This document shows positions 42,701 to 50,918 of a stretch of 64,000 bases of DNA, one piece after another (within the stretch, counting starts at the first letter, position 1; every line of letters starts with the position of its first letter). Under the pieces are notes generated by a model that saw nothing but the letters and a program-made list of their open reading frames with translations, was not told the origin of the DNA and ran no database searches. Origin of the DNA: Lingula anatina (taxonomy: Eukaryota; Brachiopoda; Lingulata; Lingulida; Lingulidae); the NCBI RefSeq assembly GCF_001039355.2, contig NW_019775114.1, forward strand, positions 218,225-282,224. The letters run 5' to 3'. The position numbers and the translations under genes are program-made.

Positions 42701-44108
42701 TTTTGAAATAACAAATATTGATGCTTAAACGGGAGACTTGAAATGCTACAAGTAAATAATGATTCTGACTTGACAAAAGTTAAGGTATACTGGTAAGCAA
42801 CAGACACCTTTCTGATTCCAAAGTAAATGAAAAAGATGTGTACTAGTAATCAGGAGAATGCCCTTTATATCAATGCTTTTTAAGTCCCTTAGCCATAAAT
42901 TAAAGGTGGGAAGGGGTTGAAATGTGGACTTTCCAATAAACTAGAGGTGTAAATTCCTTTGACTTTGGATTTTAAGATATAACAATGTTACCTTGTCAAA
43001 AAATTGTTGAAACTGAAAATGAAAAAAAAAANNNNNNNNNNNNNNNNNNNNNNNNNGGAGGGGGGTGGGGAGGGGGGTGGGGGGCAGGCAGGCAGTGGGT
43101 GTATCCGGGTGTAAATCAACATTCAAGTTGTTGTGCCCCCTCTAATGCCAACTCTTGGGTTTGATAAATGATTTGATCTGTCTCTGTTCTAGGCTCAGTG
43201 AAGAAGATAGTCAACGAAGGCAGCAACGAAATCCTGGAGTGTAACATCAACTACCCTGGTGGTAAATTTGTGGACAATATGATCGAATGGAAGAAGGAAG
43301 GGCTGGAACAAGCGATCTTTGCACAGGTAGGCTGTTCTAACACAGGTATGATATACCAACACAGGTATGATATACTGACACAGGTAGGCTATACTGACAG
43401 GTATGATATACTGACACAGGTATGATATACCGACACAGGTATGATATACTGACACAGGTAGGCTATACTGACACATGTAGGCTATACTGACACAGGTATG
43501 ATATACTGACACAGGTAGGCTATACTGACAGGTATGATATACTGACACAGGTATGATATACCGACACAGGTATGCTATACTGACACAGGTAGGCTATTCT
43601 TACACAGGTAGGCTATTCTGTTGGCTGACACACCAATTAGCCTATCATCTAACTCAAAAGTTGAAAATTTTCAGAGCAAAAGTAAATCAGTGGTAGCCCA
43701 CTTCAGTGAGATTCTGCCTGTTGTACATACTGAAAGAAATGGACAAAGCTTAAGAGAAATATTGACTATATGTTAATGGACCATCACTAATTTTACAGGA
43801 TGGAAATATACCAAAGTTTAGTATAGACGTACTAAAGTTTTGTCATGAATATGTGTCCTGACCTTGTAAAAATTGTGAGTTTTCATAACAGTGCCGTAGT
43901 TGGACCATGTTCAATGTTTTGTTCCAGTTTGAGGGATTCACGCCGCATGTGGATGCCCAGTACGCGGGAAGAATCAGTCTGGTAGAGCAAGCATCTATTG
44001 AGATCAGCAGTATCCGACAGAGCGACGCGGGCTGGTACATGTGCAAAGTGATCTTCTTGGACTCAGATAAAGAAGAGAACAGGACCAAGATCTACCTGCA
44101 AGTCAACT
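11618..44108 (+). CDS. Turtle/IGSF9-like Ig-superfamily membrane protein, 5' part
   Basis: Four exons (11618-11687, 36051-36140, 43193-43326, 43928-44108) join in one open frame of 158 residues, with phases 1, 1, 0 and then 1 at the last donor. Residues 1-24 form a signal peptide (hydrophobic [12 protein letters not shown]). Residues 25-54 are a short Cys-rich, glycosylatable segment (NCT and NIS sequons). Residues 55-158 are one V-type Ig domain: B-strand Cys70 (EILECN), Trp86 (IEWKKEG) and F-strand Cys137 in [14 protein letters not shown]. The D-x-G-W-Y-x-C-K-V-x-F-L signature and the [13 protein letters not shown] region resemble the first Ig domain of turtle/IGSF9 (with Borderless), neural cell-surface adhesion proteins. 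The Ig2-5, FnIII, transmembrane and cytoplasmic exons are not found and must lie to the right of the window. Gene identity is from recalled family features, not a search. Confidence 0.8.
11688..16388 (+). other. Intron 1, first part: no gene, one CA microsatellite
   Basis: AT-rich intron sequence. It holds a short ATT run near 12970, a CA microsatellite at 15662-15735 and, at 15955-16075, a run of homeobox-type words noted separately. Open frames at 11842-14693 are scattered on both strands without splice context and I regard them as chance. Confidence 0.55.
15662..15735. repeat. CA-rich microsatellite
   Basis: An almost uninterrupted AC dinucleotide tract, broken by TACA and TTGCATG interruptions. 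It explains the Thr/His-rich open frames here. Likely polymorphic. Confidence 0.95.
16386..16830. repeat. 56-bp minisatellite, about 8 copies
   Basis: Tandem units of 56 bp beginning GACTCAGGGTGACAGTGAGT and ending with TTATCTAGTATTATGA. Copies vary at GCTAGGTAG / GCTGGGTAG / GATGGGAAG, and the last copy is truncated at GAGTCATTTC. Intronic. Confidence 0.95.
16831..17571 (+). other. Intron 1 segment, nothing recognised
   Basis: AT-rich sequence between the 56-bp array and a small inverted-repeat element. No exon, RNA gene or repeat is supported. Confidence 0.5.
17572..17794. mobile_element. Small inverted-repeat element (about 220 bp)
   Basis: CpG-containing block in AT-rich intron. The left end (GGCTCTATTCCC, then AGATTTTAGATCGATC) is imperfectly inverted at the right end (AGGTCGATCTAATCTTTG, then GGGGTGTTAGAGGC). 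No ORF. The size, terminal inversion and different base composition fit a MITE. The inverted ends are gapped, so the exact borders and target duplication are uncertain. Confidence 0.6.
17795..18905 (+). other. Intron 1 segment, nothing recognised
   Basis: AT-rich sequence, no coding exon. The short open frames on both strands lack splice signals or family features. Confidence 0.5.
18916..19078. repeat. C-rich CCCTCA/CCCCA low-complexity tract
   Basis: About 160 bp nearly free of G, made of CCCTCACC, CCCCCC and CACACC words. The complementary strand is G-rich and could form quadruplexes. The Pro-rich open frames here are a consequence of the composition and not genes. Confidence 0.85.
19665..20968. 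repeat. 47-bp minisatellite, about 28 copies
   Basis: About 1.3 kb of near-identical 47-bp units containing AGAGGTCATCATGTCCATAT and GTCCCAAGCTACTGACTAGG. The central copies are virtually identical. Edge copies carry variants (GTAGAG for GTACAG, GTTCAT, ATACTG), and the first and last copies share GTAGAG. Each unit has one AGGTCA word. The array abuts a CpG-rich insertion at 20970. Confidence 0.97.
20970..21294. mobile_element. CpG-rich block with GACCGCGG motifs and matching ends
   Basis: The 15-bp word TTCTAATGTGAATGG occurs at both ends (20970-20984 and 21280-21294) in the same orientation. Between them are several CCGCGG sites, and GGAGTAAACTC next to GACCGCGG occurs twice (about 21042 and 21254). 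The composition contrasts sharply with both neighbours. It is probably a non-autonomous transposon or a composite of two ends. With direct instead of inverted ends, the class is unclear. Confidence 0.5.
21295..30609 (+). other. Intron 1, long segment with scattered simple repeats
   Basis: No supported exon in 9.3 kb. It holds CT and GT tracts near 23250-23415 and 23449-23460, a T40G8 run at 23797-23830, CCA-rich sequence at 24445-24493 and C runs at about 26025 and 26093. Enhancer-like stretches are listed separately. The longest non-repetitive frame (153 codons, minus strand, 25802-25341) has no family feature or splice context. Confidence 0.5.
23381..23416. repeat. GT microsatellite
   Basis: A GTGTGT tract with GC interruptions, followed by GAGAGA at 23449-23460. 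It is responsible for the Thr/His-rich minus-strand frame. Confidence 0.9.
30622..30985. repeat. Irregular minisatellite, about 34-bp unit
   Basis: Degenerate tandem units built of CCCAGTATTGTCCCAGTACT and GACACCTGTATTAT. Unit lengths vary by internal loss of the CCCAGTATTGT piece, so the array looks like two interleaved shorter words. The repetitive minus-strand frame here is not a gene. Confidence 0.9.
30986..32330 (+). other. Intron 1 segment, nothing coding
   Basis: Contains a TG tract near 31225 and a C17 run at about 31376. No exon is recognised. Confidence 0.5.
32331..32368 (+). other. G-quadruplex-prone tract
   Basis: GGGTGGGTGGGTGGGTG is followed within a few bases by further G6 and G5 runs. 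At least four G3 runs with one-base loops are present, the most stable quadruplex pattern. It is on the sense strand of the Ig-superfamily intron 1, so the transcript would carry it too. Confidence 0.85.
32427..32604. repeat. Alternating purine-pyrimidine CA/CG/TG tract
   Basis: About 180 bp made of CACACA, TACACACGT and CACGTGCACACTCA words. The near-continuous purine-pyrimidine alternation, including CGTGCAC steps, is prone to Z-DNA and is probably length-polymorphic. Confidence 0.9.
33064..33397 (+). mobile_element. Palindromic MITE, copy 2 (334 bp), TTAA-flanked
   Basis: Long terminal inverted repeats start AGGGATAATAACTCTTCGTT and end with the reverse complement AACGAAGAGTTATTATCCCT. 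TTAA flanks both sides exactly (33060-33063 and 33398-33401). The inverted homology extends inward, and TAATCTCTTAAGAGATTA is a perfect internal palindrome. It has the same family as 973-1317 in opposite orientation. No ORF. The TTAA target fits piggyBac-like mobilisation, but the terminal bases are not the usual CCC-type start, so this is a suggestion. Confidence 0.88.
33402..35112 (+). other. Intron 1 segment, nothing coding
   Basis: AT-rich sequence without a supported exon, RNA or element end. Confidence 0.5.
35113..35367. repeat. 127-bp direct duplication joined at a single N
   Basis: The segment ending at 35240 (GGTGGCAAGCCA) is repeated almost exactly at 35242-35367, with one N at 35241 between them. 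Both contain a poly-purine lead, an ATT/ATA stretch and a GT microsatellite. The pattern is the same as at 6612 and 39603 and looks like an overlapping-contig join. Confidence 0.88.
35368..36050 (+). other. End of intron 1
   Basis: AT-rich, leading to the acceptor TGTGATTTTCAG at 36050. A G-rich patch lies at 35479-35491 and a T run at 35575. No other feature. Confidence 0.5.
36051..36140 (+). CDS. Exon 2: symmetric 90-nt exon, Cys-rich linker
   Basis: Acceptor TGATTTTCAG| and donor GACAG|GTACAT enclose 90 nt with phase 1 at both ends. It encodes [20 protein letters not shown] followed by a short segment with a third Cys. There are two N-glycosylation sequons (NCT, NIS). The phase matches exons 1 and 3 exactly, which is the main support. 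As a symmetric exon it can be skipped without a frameshift. It is not part of the Ig fold; it sits between signal peptide and Ig1. Confidence 0.65.
36230..39602. repeat. Intron 2 duplication, left copy (3.4 kb)
   Basis: Nearly identical to 39604-43031, with scattered substitutions and one roughly 46-bp indel (extra sequence in the right copy at about 40397-40443). It starts at GGCAGGAACAGC right after a G-rich run and ends at a poly-A just before an N (39603). No coding exon is inside either copy. A 69-codon minus-strand frame is present in both by identity. Confidence 0.92.
39603..39603. other. Single-N join
   Basis: One N separates the two intron 2 copies. The right copy restarts at GGCAGGAACAGC, the same place where the left copy begins after its G run. 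Confidence 0.85.
39604..43031. repeat. Intron 2 duplication, right copy (3.4 kb)
   Basis: Counterpart of 36230-39602. It ends at a poly-A directly before a 25-N gap. Divergence is of the size expected for two haplotypes of an outbred marine invertebrate. Confidence 0.92.
43032..43056. other. Assembly gap, 25 N
   Basis: Run of N between a poly-A tract and a G-rich tract. Such tracts often stop sequencing or assembly, and true gap size is unknown. Confidence 0.99.
43057..43100 (+). other. G-rich tract, quadruplex-prone, upstream of exon 3
   Basis: GGAGGGGGGTGGGGAGGGGG continues with TGGGGGGCAGGCAGGCAG, giving at least four G3+ runs. It lies about 95-135 bp before the exon 3 acceptor on the sense strand. 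It resembles the G run at 36212-36229 that precedes the left intron 2 copy, which suggests that both copies ended at the same G-rich spot. Confidence 0.8.
43193..43326 (+). CDS. Exon 3: first half of Ig domain 1
   Basis: The acceptor is CTGTTCTAG| and the donor GCACAG|GTAGGC. It encodes residues 55-98, including the B-strand cysteine ([10 protein letters not shown]) and the C-strand tryptophan (MIEWKKEG). The intron begins directly with a minisatellite whose units copy this donor. If the donor is not used, the frame continues through the first units to a TGA at about 43423-43425. Confidence 0.9.
43321..43625 (+). repeat. 19-bp minisatellite of splice-donor-like units in intron 3
   Basis: The exon 3 donor itself (CACAG|GTAGGC) is the first of about 16 units of the form CACAGGTATGATATACTGA or CACAGGTAGGCTATACTGA. 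Two units are 2 bp shorter (CAGGTATG...) and one has CATGTA. About 15 units keep CAG|GTA(T/G)G, a good metazoan donor. The array occupies the first half of the 601-bp intron. Confidence 0.93.
43928..44108 (+). CDS. Exon 4: second half of Ig domain 1
   Basis: The acceptor is TTTTGTTCCAG| and the donor GTCAACT|GTGAGT. It encodes residues 99-158 with the D-A-G-W-Y-M-C motif containing the second Ig cysteine, and an NRT sequon near the end (Asn149). Local codon use and CpG content (GACGCGGGCTGG) stand out from the AT-rich introns. Splice phase at the end is 1; the partner exon is outside the window. Confidence 0.92.
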
Positions 44109-44908
44109 GTGAGTACCAAATCTCCCCTGGTCCTGTTATCCGCAATTTTCAAGTTTTATTGCAGTCCACAGTTGTGAAGTTGGCTGTCAGGTGATGCTGC
44201 TGAGTTATTCCACCCCACTCTCCCCTACCCCCAAAATGTGCATGTTTTATATTTCACATGTTATTGTTGCTCATTTGCTTCTATTGCTCTTAACCATTTG
44301 TGTATATATTTATAAAGGGTATGATCATTTGATTTTCATGTTATAACATCATATTTGGGGCACACTTGCTGTCAGGATATAAGATATGGAATATAGATAT
44401 TTGCAATTCCAAATCTTCTACAGACATAAAATTGATTGCTTCAGTTACGCCACTTTTTTGTAATTATATAAATATAGGGTGTTCCAAAAATGTACCCATT
44501 TGGAACTTTTAAAACACTACAAAGTTAAATATGTGCGGCAGGCCTGAAAGAAACTGGGAGTATTAATTCACTAGTTTTGTCCTTCTTTGCCTCAGTTAAC
44601 TCCTTTAGAATTAACATCATCTCATCCTGGCAGCCATATTGGCCATGGCTCTTGAGAATGTTTCATAGGGGATATTGTGTTGTGAATTTGACGTCAAAGG
44701 CTGTCCTTGGGTTGTTTTAGTGGCCTTGGATTTCAGTGTAAAACTGTGTACATTTTGGATTACTCTGTACATAATGTGGGACTTATTATTATGGCTTCAC
44801 ATTTGTCTCTGGTATATATTCAATTTCTAGCATACCTAGGAGACACCATGTCACACTTTAATTTGTTTGATTGATTTATATGTCTCTTAAGCTTGGTTTA
44901 ATGATGAA
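44109..44908 (+). other. Start of intron 4, nothing recognised
   Basis: After the donor GTGAGT the sequence quickly becomes AT-rich and non-coding. No further exon of the Ig gene is found. Confidence 0.5.
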
Positions 44909-45273
44909 GGAATGTCTGTGGAAATGATACACTGTAGAGAACACAAGGAGAATGTCTGTGGAAATGATACACTGTAGAGAACACAAGGAGAATGTCTGTG
45001 GAAATGATACATTGTAGAGAACACAAGAATGTCTGTGGAAATGATACATTGTAGATAACACAAGGAGAATGTCTGTGGAAATGATACATTGTAAAGAACA
45101 CAAGGAGAATGTCTGTGGAAATGATACACTGTAGATAACACAAGGAGAATGTCTGTGGAAATGATACATTGTAGATAACACAAGGAGAATGTCTGTGGAA
45201 ATGATACATTGTAGAGAACACAAGCAGAATGTCTGTGGAAATGATACATTGTAGATAACACAAGGAGAATGTG
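44909..45273. repeat. 40-bp minisatellite, about 9 copies
   Basis: Units contain GAATGTCTGTGGAAATGATA followed by CATTGTAGATAACACAAGGA. One copy lacks 4 bp (ACAAGAATG instead of ACAAGGAGAATG). GTAGAG/GTAGAT and CACTG/CATTG variants alternate. The three overlapping minus-strand frames are repeat artefacts. Confidence 0.95.
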
Positions 45274-46896
45274 GAGTAGGCCTACAGTATTATTGGGAAT
45301 TAAGTCATAACAGAGAGTGTTTGTAGTTGTATTTTTATTTAAGTTGGGTCTATTCTTCTTGTTGCTAATTAAGTCAAGGTCACACTAGATTTCAGTTTTT
45401 GTGATCACTTTGTCATAGATTTGACAGTGTGTTTGATGCTACAATGTGTTAGGTGTGACTGTGTGCTTGATGTGACATTGCGCTAAATGTGGCACTGTGT
45501 AAGATGTGACAGTGTGTGAAGTCATATCTTATAAATAGTTCGCAGATATTCAGAGATAAAAGCTTGTCTCTTTCCCTTTTAAATGATAGAAAAGAGTTCA
45601 GAAAGTTACTCAATTTGATCTGAAGCCATCTAGAGTGGGAGAAAGAGAAGGGCTTTCTTCCAGTTTTAAGCATTCAGTCCCCATCTCTGAGTATCACACC
45701 ATTTTATCTTACTTAGCAGACAGTTAATGTCTAAACAGCAATGAAATAGCAATATCTGAGGGTTCAAGCATAGTCCAGTAACTCCATATCAACTAATCCA
45801 ATCAGTGACCATGAACTATGGGCCCTGAGCTGTTAACCATGTCTAATTATCAATACTAACAGCATTTCACCCATCTCGTGAATTAAATCAGGGCTCCACT
45901 GACGTAACAGGAGCTCATGTACTTATTGCTCTATGTGAGAGAGATATCTGGTTATTATCAATAAGAATAAATCAGATTATTGGTACATTTGGTAAAATAA
46001 CATAAAGGCTTTGAATGTGTCATCAGAACTGTAGAATATAGATGGGATGTAAAGATAAGGGAATAAAAAGAGTTTTAAAGAAAATCAGATGTAAAATTTT
46101 ATGAAATGCAATATAATAACACAATCATGAGATGCCATAAAAGTCAACAGAATGAAAAAGCATCCTGACCAACTGTTATGCAGTCGTTCCATCCCATAAT
46201 TTCAGTCCTGGAGGGAGGATTGTCTCACACTCTCTGCGGGGTCAGTCTTCAGCTGTGCCCTCTACTGGGACTTTCAACTCATTTTCACTTCTTATTTTTC
46301 TGAACTTGATATTATACAGTCTACAGGGCCTGGGCAATGTAGAGGAGGGGGGGTCTGCATTCTTGACATATTAAGAAATACTTAGTCTTTTCAAAACAGT
46401 TCTATTAAAAGATAATTTAGCAATTAATTCATGTTGTTAATTGAGATCATCTGCTTTGTGATATATGCCTATTAGTAAAAGTAATAGCTGTTTACGGCCG
46501 TAAACTTGCTAACATTTTAACAAAGTACTTAGTAGTAAATTATAGTCTTAGTGTTGTTGATTGTACCTTGAAGGCATACATTCCCAGTAGCATTCATAAC
46601 TATGATGTAATAGAAGCTGATTAATGTTAACACTATAGATTATTGTAATGTTATGTAAGGAATGTATATCTTATACAAAATATTAATATATGAGACTGTG
46701 ATAAGTATTATATATACTACAGTATTTATGGGATTTGGCATCAGCTTATATTTTAAGGTACATTGGCACTGTTCATCATCAAAATCATCTTCTGACTTTC
46801 TATTGTCAGACATTTGGCAACATATTACCATCTAACTCCATATCAGTCACTTCTTGCTTCTGTCTTCTCTCTCAGCTGCTTCTGGTTTCTTGTGGT
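45274..46896 (+). other. Intron 4 segment, nothing coding
   Basis: Contains degenerate TGTGACAGTGTG-type words at 45420-45520 and a perfect 16-bp palindrome GTTTACGGCCGTAAAC at 46490-46505. No exon. Confidence 0.5.
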
Positions 46897-47112
46897 TTCA
46901 TGGACCCCCAGGTTTTGAGGATCCCCCAGGGTTTCATGGTCTCCCAGGTTTTGAGGATCCCCCAGGGTTTCATGGTCCCCCAGGTTTTGAGGATCTCCCA
47001 GGGTTTCTATGGTCCCCCAGGTTTTGAGGATCCCCCAGGGTTTCATGGTCCCCCAGGTTTTCAGGATCCCCCAGGGTTTCATGGTCCCTCCCAGGGTTTT
47101 GTTGTCCCCTAG
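46897..47112. repeat. 36-bp minisatellite, about 6 copies
   Basis: Units combine GGATCCCCCAGGGTTTCATG with GTCCCCCAGGTTTTGA. The 36-bp length keeps frames open and yields 12-residue peptide repeats that are not genes. The last copies degrade to CCCAGGGTTTTGTTG. Confidence 0.95.
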
Positions 47113-48064
47113 GGTTTCTGTCTTAGCTGTCCCAGGGTTCCTGTCCCTGATGATTCCACATATTGTGACAGGACATATGGTTAGTTTTCATTTTTGTCTG
47201 CCAGCAGTGTTTTTACGTATTTGGTTTTAACTCATTATATTTGAAAGAAATTGTTTAATTGGGTTGCTCAGAACTTTTTTGGCTGACAATATTCCAAAAG
47301 CTGATAAAGAAATTTTTAGACTCAAAATAGGCTTCTGGTCAAAGAGAACATTTGATAAAGGAGGAAATGATAAACCTAAGACTTGAAAAGGTATATTTTG
47401 AACTAAGTAAGTTAATTAAAATCTGTAAGGAATTACTGTATTTGGTAAAAGTATTCTTGCAGTGCCACACTTGTATTTGTCAAGCAAATAGAAAGAATAG
47501 AAAAAAAAATACACCAGAGAATTGAAGTTTCTCGTTGGTTGGGCAGCAGATAGTTAATCAATGTTCCAGAAGTAATGTAGAATCTGGGGAATGGCCTTCT
47601 GATTCAATTTACTACTTATTAAACTTCAAATCCTAATATTGTGCTATGTTACAATGGCCACATGTAAAAAAACTGGTCTTCTGGGGAGAAAGAGGAATCT
47701 CATACGAGATGTAAACCATACCATGTATTGATCAAAATGGTTGTCTCCAGTTCGGACCCGTCATATTGGAACAAATTACTCAGAATTGAAGAATGTCCAA
47801 TTATGACAGTTTGTTCATTAACTTGACATTGCTTATCACTGGATGGGGAGCAATTATGACATGTTTCTGAGTTAATTATCACGGGATAGTTGATGAAGTC
47901 AGCCCTCAGTAGCCCCTCAGTGGAGTTTTGATACCTTAAACGGGAATGTTAAGACCAAGGCAGATGTTATCAGACTGTCATATGAGTGCCTAGGAGAAAA
48001 TTTGATTGAATTTATAAATTGTTGTGTTGCAGACACATGGCTTTTATTTCCTTCTCTGAGGGGT

Positions 48065-48066
<2 letters not shown>
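47113..48066 (+). other. Intron 4 segment, nothing recognised
   Basis: AT-rich non-coding sequence without identifiable features. Confidence 0.5.

Positions 48067-48117
<51 letters not shown>
48067..48117. repeat. CT microsatellite
   Basis: Uninterrupted CT dinucleotides, about 25 units. Confidence 0.98.
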
Positions 48118-48119
<2 letters not shown>

Positions 48120-48851
48120 TACAGTTTTCAGAAGTCATTTGCAGTGAATTGTTATTTTGAAGTCCAGGCAATGAATACATGATTATAATCTTGTTTTAAT
48201 GTCACTTTAATACCCATTTAATGGGAACTGACATTTACCTGTCTAGATTTTGGGCGAGACCAGCTGGTAGATGGCACTGTCTCTATCTAGATTGTTTTAT
48301 TACATGGTTAGACCTCCTCAGGGAACCGAGACAGCAATCCAATTTTACACACCATTTACCATATCCTGGTTAGAGAAGCACTGGGCCCAGTGGTTCCTCT
48401 ATTGGAAGGCATGTCACTGTTAACTTTTTCACTTCAGAACAGGAGGGAAATTGAGGGGTAGACCCACGCCCGTTATATATGTCTGGGGGGCGAATGAGAC
48501 AGGGTATATACTTCACTCATTAAAAAAACCCTTTATCATGGTTGAGTCTGCCAAATTTAACTCATTAATATTAACCTAATTTTAATTTGAACACCAGATT
48601 TGTGTGTTTTATGAATTATAAAGCCAGTCGGGTGTTGCTGACTATGTTAGACAACCAGACACATCAACTAATCCCCCCCCCCCCCCCACTTCACAGTACA
48701 TATTGTCATGCTTCCATTAGCTAGCAGTGAAAAAAATCTTTGGCCTCAAACAATTATAAACCAAATGATATCAGGAAGAACATTTTGAAGTTGTTGCGAT
48801 CCATGGACAGTATGACATCTACAATATTATATGTCCCAGTCACAGATAACA

Positions 48852-49575
48852 GGCCCCCATTTCACAAAGAATCTTAAATCCGTAGTTGACTAGCTTGAGC
48901 TGAATGGTCTAGCTAGGTTGACTACGCTGCAGTGGACTAGGAGTATTTCACAAAGAATCTAAAGTCGGTGTGCTTACCGTAGTCGACACACACGAGAAAC
49001 TCTTCAAGAAAAGGAGGTGTAAAATTCCAAAAGTTTCACAAGACATGATGTTTCATGCCTTCTTTCGGCCGAGAACGATTGTTTATCAACAATAAAAATC
49101 AGTCAAAACACAAACAAAGTTTGTTTTTGAACTTTATTGATTAGTTTAACTTCAGTACAACTTCAAAGTAACAGTTAAACATTAGCTTGTCGTGGAACAC
49201 TGCTGACGGACGTCTAGCGGTCAAAAACATAAACAAACATGCAATCGACTGGGTGAAGTGGCGTTTTATTTTTTATTTCAATATTCCATAAATGTCAGTG
49301 CTATTCAAGGATATTATAACACAATATCTTGAAGGAGGTATGTTCTTTCCAAATTTTTGTTGTTTATGCTCTCATTTACCGAAGTTGAGCTTGCCAACTT
49401 AAGTCTCCTCCCGAGGAGGCTAGACATCGTCGACTAGCAGCTAAGAAAAAAATGACGTAAGCAACCTTTTAGATTCTTTGTGAAACGGGACTTAGTGACG
49501 TAACAACTTAATTACGTTGGTATCCAAGCTCTTAGTCAGGGAAACCGACTTAAGTTTTTTTGTGAAACGGGGGCC
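48852..49575. mobile_element. Inverted-repeat DNA element (about 724 bp) with nested ends
   Basis: The outer left end GGCCCCCATTTCACAAAGAA is inverted at the right as TTTGTGAAACGGGGGCC. A second, inner pair sits inside: TTTCACAAAGAATCTAAA at about 48947 and TTTTAGATTCTTTGTGAAAC at 49468. The interior has CpGs and no long ORF. The GGCCC-GTTTCACAAAG type of terminus is one I associate with non-autonomous DNA elements of marine invertebrates. A 36-bp direct repeat flanks it (48805-48840 and 49600-49635). Confidence 0.8.
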
Positions 49576-49635
49576 AGAATATAAACATAGATGACCTGTG
49601 GACAGTATGACATCCACAATATTATATGTCCCAGT

Positions 49636-50638
49636 GATATATTACTAGTACATTATATCAGTATATTAACATGGTCAGAGAGGAATAGACTGCTGACCCA
49701 TTGAGGCTACTTTTTTCAGTTCAGTTCATTCAGTGTAATTCAGTTATCCCCTAAGTAAATTAAAGTAATCACTTGCATGTTTGACTGGCTTCAAAAGTAA
49801 ACCACATTAACCTTTTCTACTGGTCTGTTTCCCCAGGGGGCGTACAAGTCCATCAAAAGGTTTCATAGTTTTGGAATTACTACCAGCTTTCCTATGTACT
49901 AGTGCAATCCATCTCAAACTAATGGTCCATGTTAAACTACAAATGCTAATTAAGATAAATTGGTTAATAGAAATCAATCATAATTATTAGCTTTAACCAG
50001 CTTTTCTTTGATTCACTAAAAATTGATTGTGTTTGATTCCTAGAACATGGCAGAGAGATTCCCAAGTATGAGAACCCCGTTATGGATGGCTCTTTTGAAA
50101 GTCAAAGTAACACAAATTGAATGTTTATTATTTTAGCAACATCACTTTCTAAATTATCTGCTTTGAGTTTGTGTAACTTTATGAGCCTGTTATTTGTAGG
50201 ATTTATAAAAGTTATATCCATTTTGTGGAGGAAAGAGTGATGGATATCAAAGAAAGAGGTTAATTCAACAATAGCAGGTTTAATTGTGGAAATGTTAGAT
50301 TGGTTTAAGACTTCACAGTTTTGTTCTTATTTACAAATCAGTATAACAGAGGTAAATCAGTTTTCAATTCCCATGAAGTGATACAAATACATGTTATTGC
50401 ACCTATTGATGGAGCAGAAGTAATTTAGATGTTACCTGTTAAAAAGATTGTCTTTAATTATTTTCTATTATTATTATCGTTATTTTTATTGTTATCCTCT
50501 TAAAAGTTGTTTCAACACTTTAGCAACACAGTAAATCAATTACATGCTGTTTAAAAGTGTAGGTTATGAAGTAGGATAAGATCATCTGGTAGCACATCTA
50601 ATGTCTCTGTTACCACTGTGTTCGCCCCCATCCTTTTA
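49636..50638 (+). other. Intron 4 segment, nothing supported
   Basis: AT-rich. A short exon-like frame at 50043-50104 is discussed among the rejected items. Confidence 0.5.
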
Positions 50639-50643
50639 CACAC

Positions 50644-50682
<39 letters not shown>
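50639..50682. repeat. CA microsatellite
   Basis: CA dinucleotides with one CG interruption. Confidence 0.95.
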
Positions 50683-50685
<3 letters not shown>

Positions 50686-50918
50686 CCAGTACTATTACAA
50701 TGGACATATATAATTCAATCTTAATAACACCACCAGAATGCAGCCAGTGGTCATGTTCACCAGTGACTAAGTAGTATTAATATTGGCAGTCTGTGTTGGC
50801 TGTCCTCTAGAGGTTACTGAGATCAGTGGCTAGGAACATGTTAGAGCAGCATGTAGAGAAAGAAATACAGAGCTTGGGCACCTGCTAGTCCTGAGCTAGA
50901 CTACTCTTCTACCTCTGG

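Noticed and set aside
44876-45263. Three overlapping Cys/His-rich minus-strand frames, superficially zinc-finger-like
   Set aside because: The 40-bp unit is not a multiple of three, so the three frames are the same sequence shifted. The Cys/His spacing comes from the repeat and does not match a C2H2 finger.
46735-47230. Pro/Gly-rich collagen-like frame
   Set aside because: 36-bp minisatellite. No Gly-X-Y triplet regularity is maintained, and there is no splice context.
48067-48117. CT tract as a polypyrimidine tract of a 3' splice site
   Set aside because: It ends in CCTTACAG, a good acceptor, but the following sequence carries stops early in the required phase and no Ig-like coding.
50043-50104. 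Exon-like frame (GREIPKYENPVMDGSFESQ) after TTGATTCCTAG, as a possible next exon of the Ig gene
   Set aside because: The Ig gene needs an acceptor continuing from a single T. This acceptor would create TAA at the junction, and the downstream GTAACA donor is weak.
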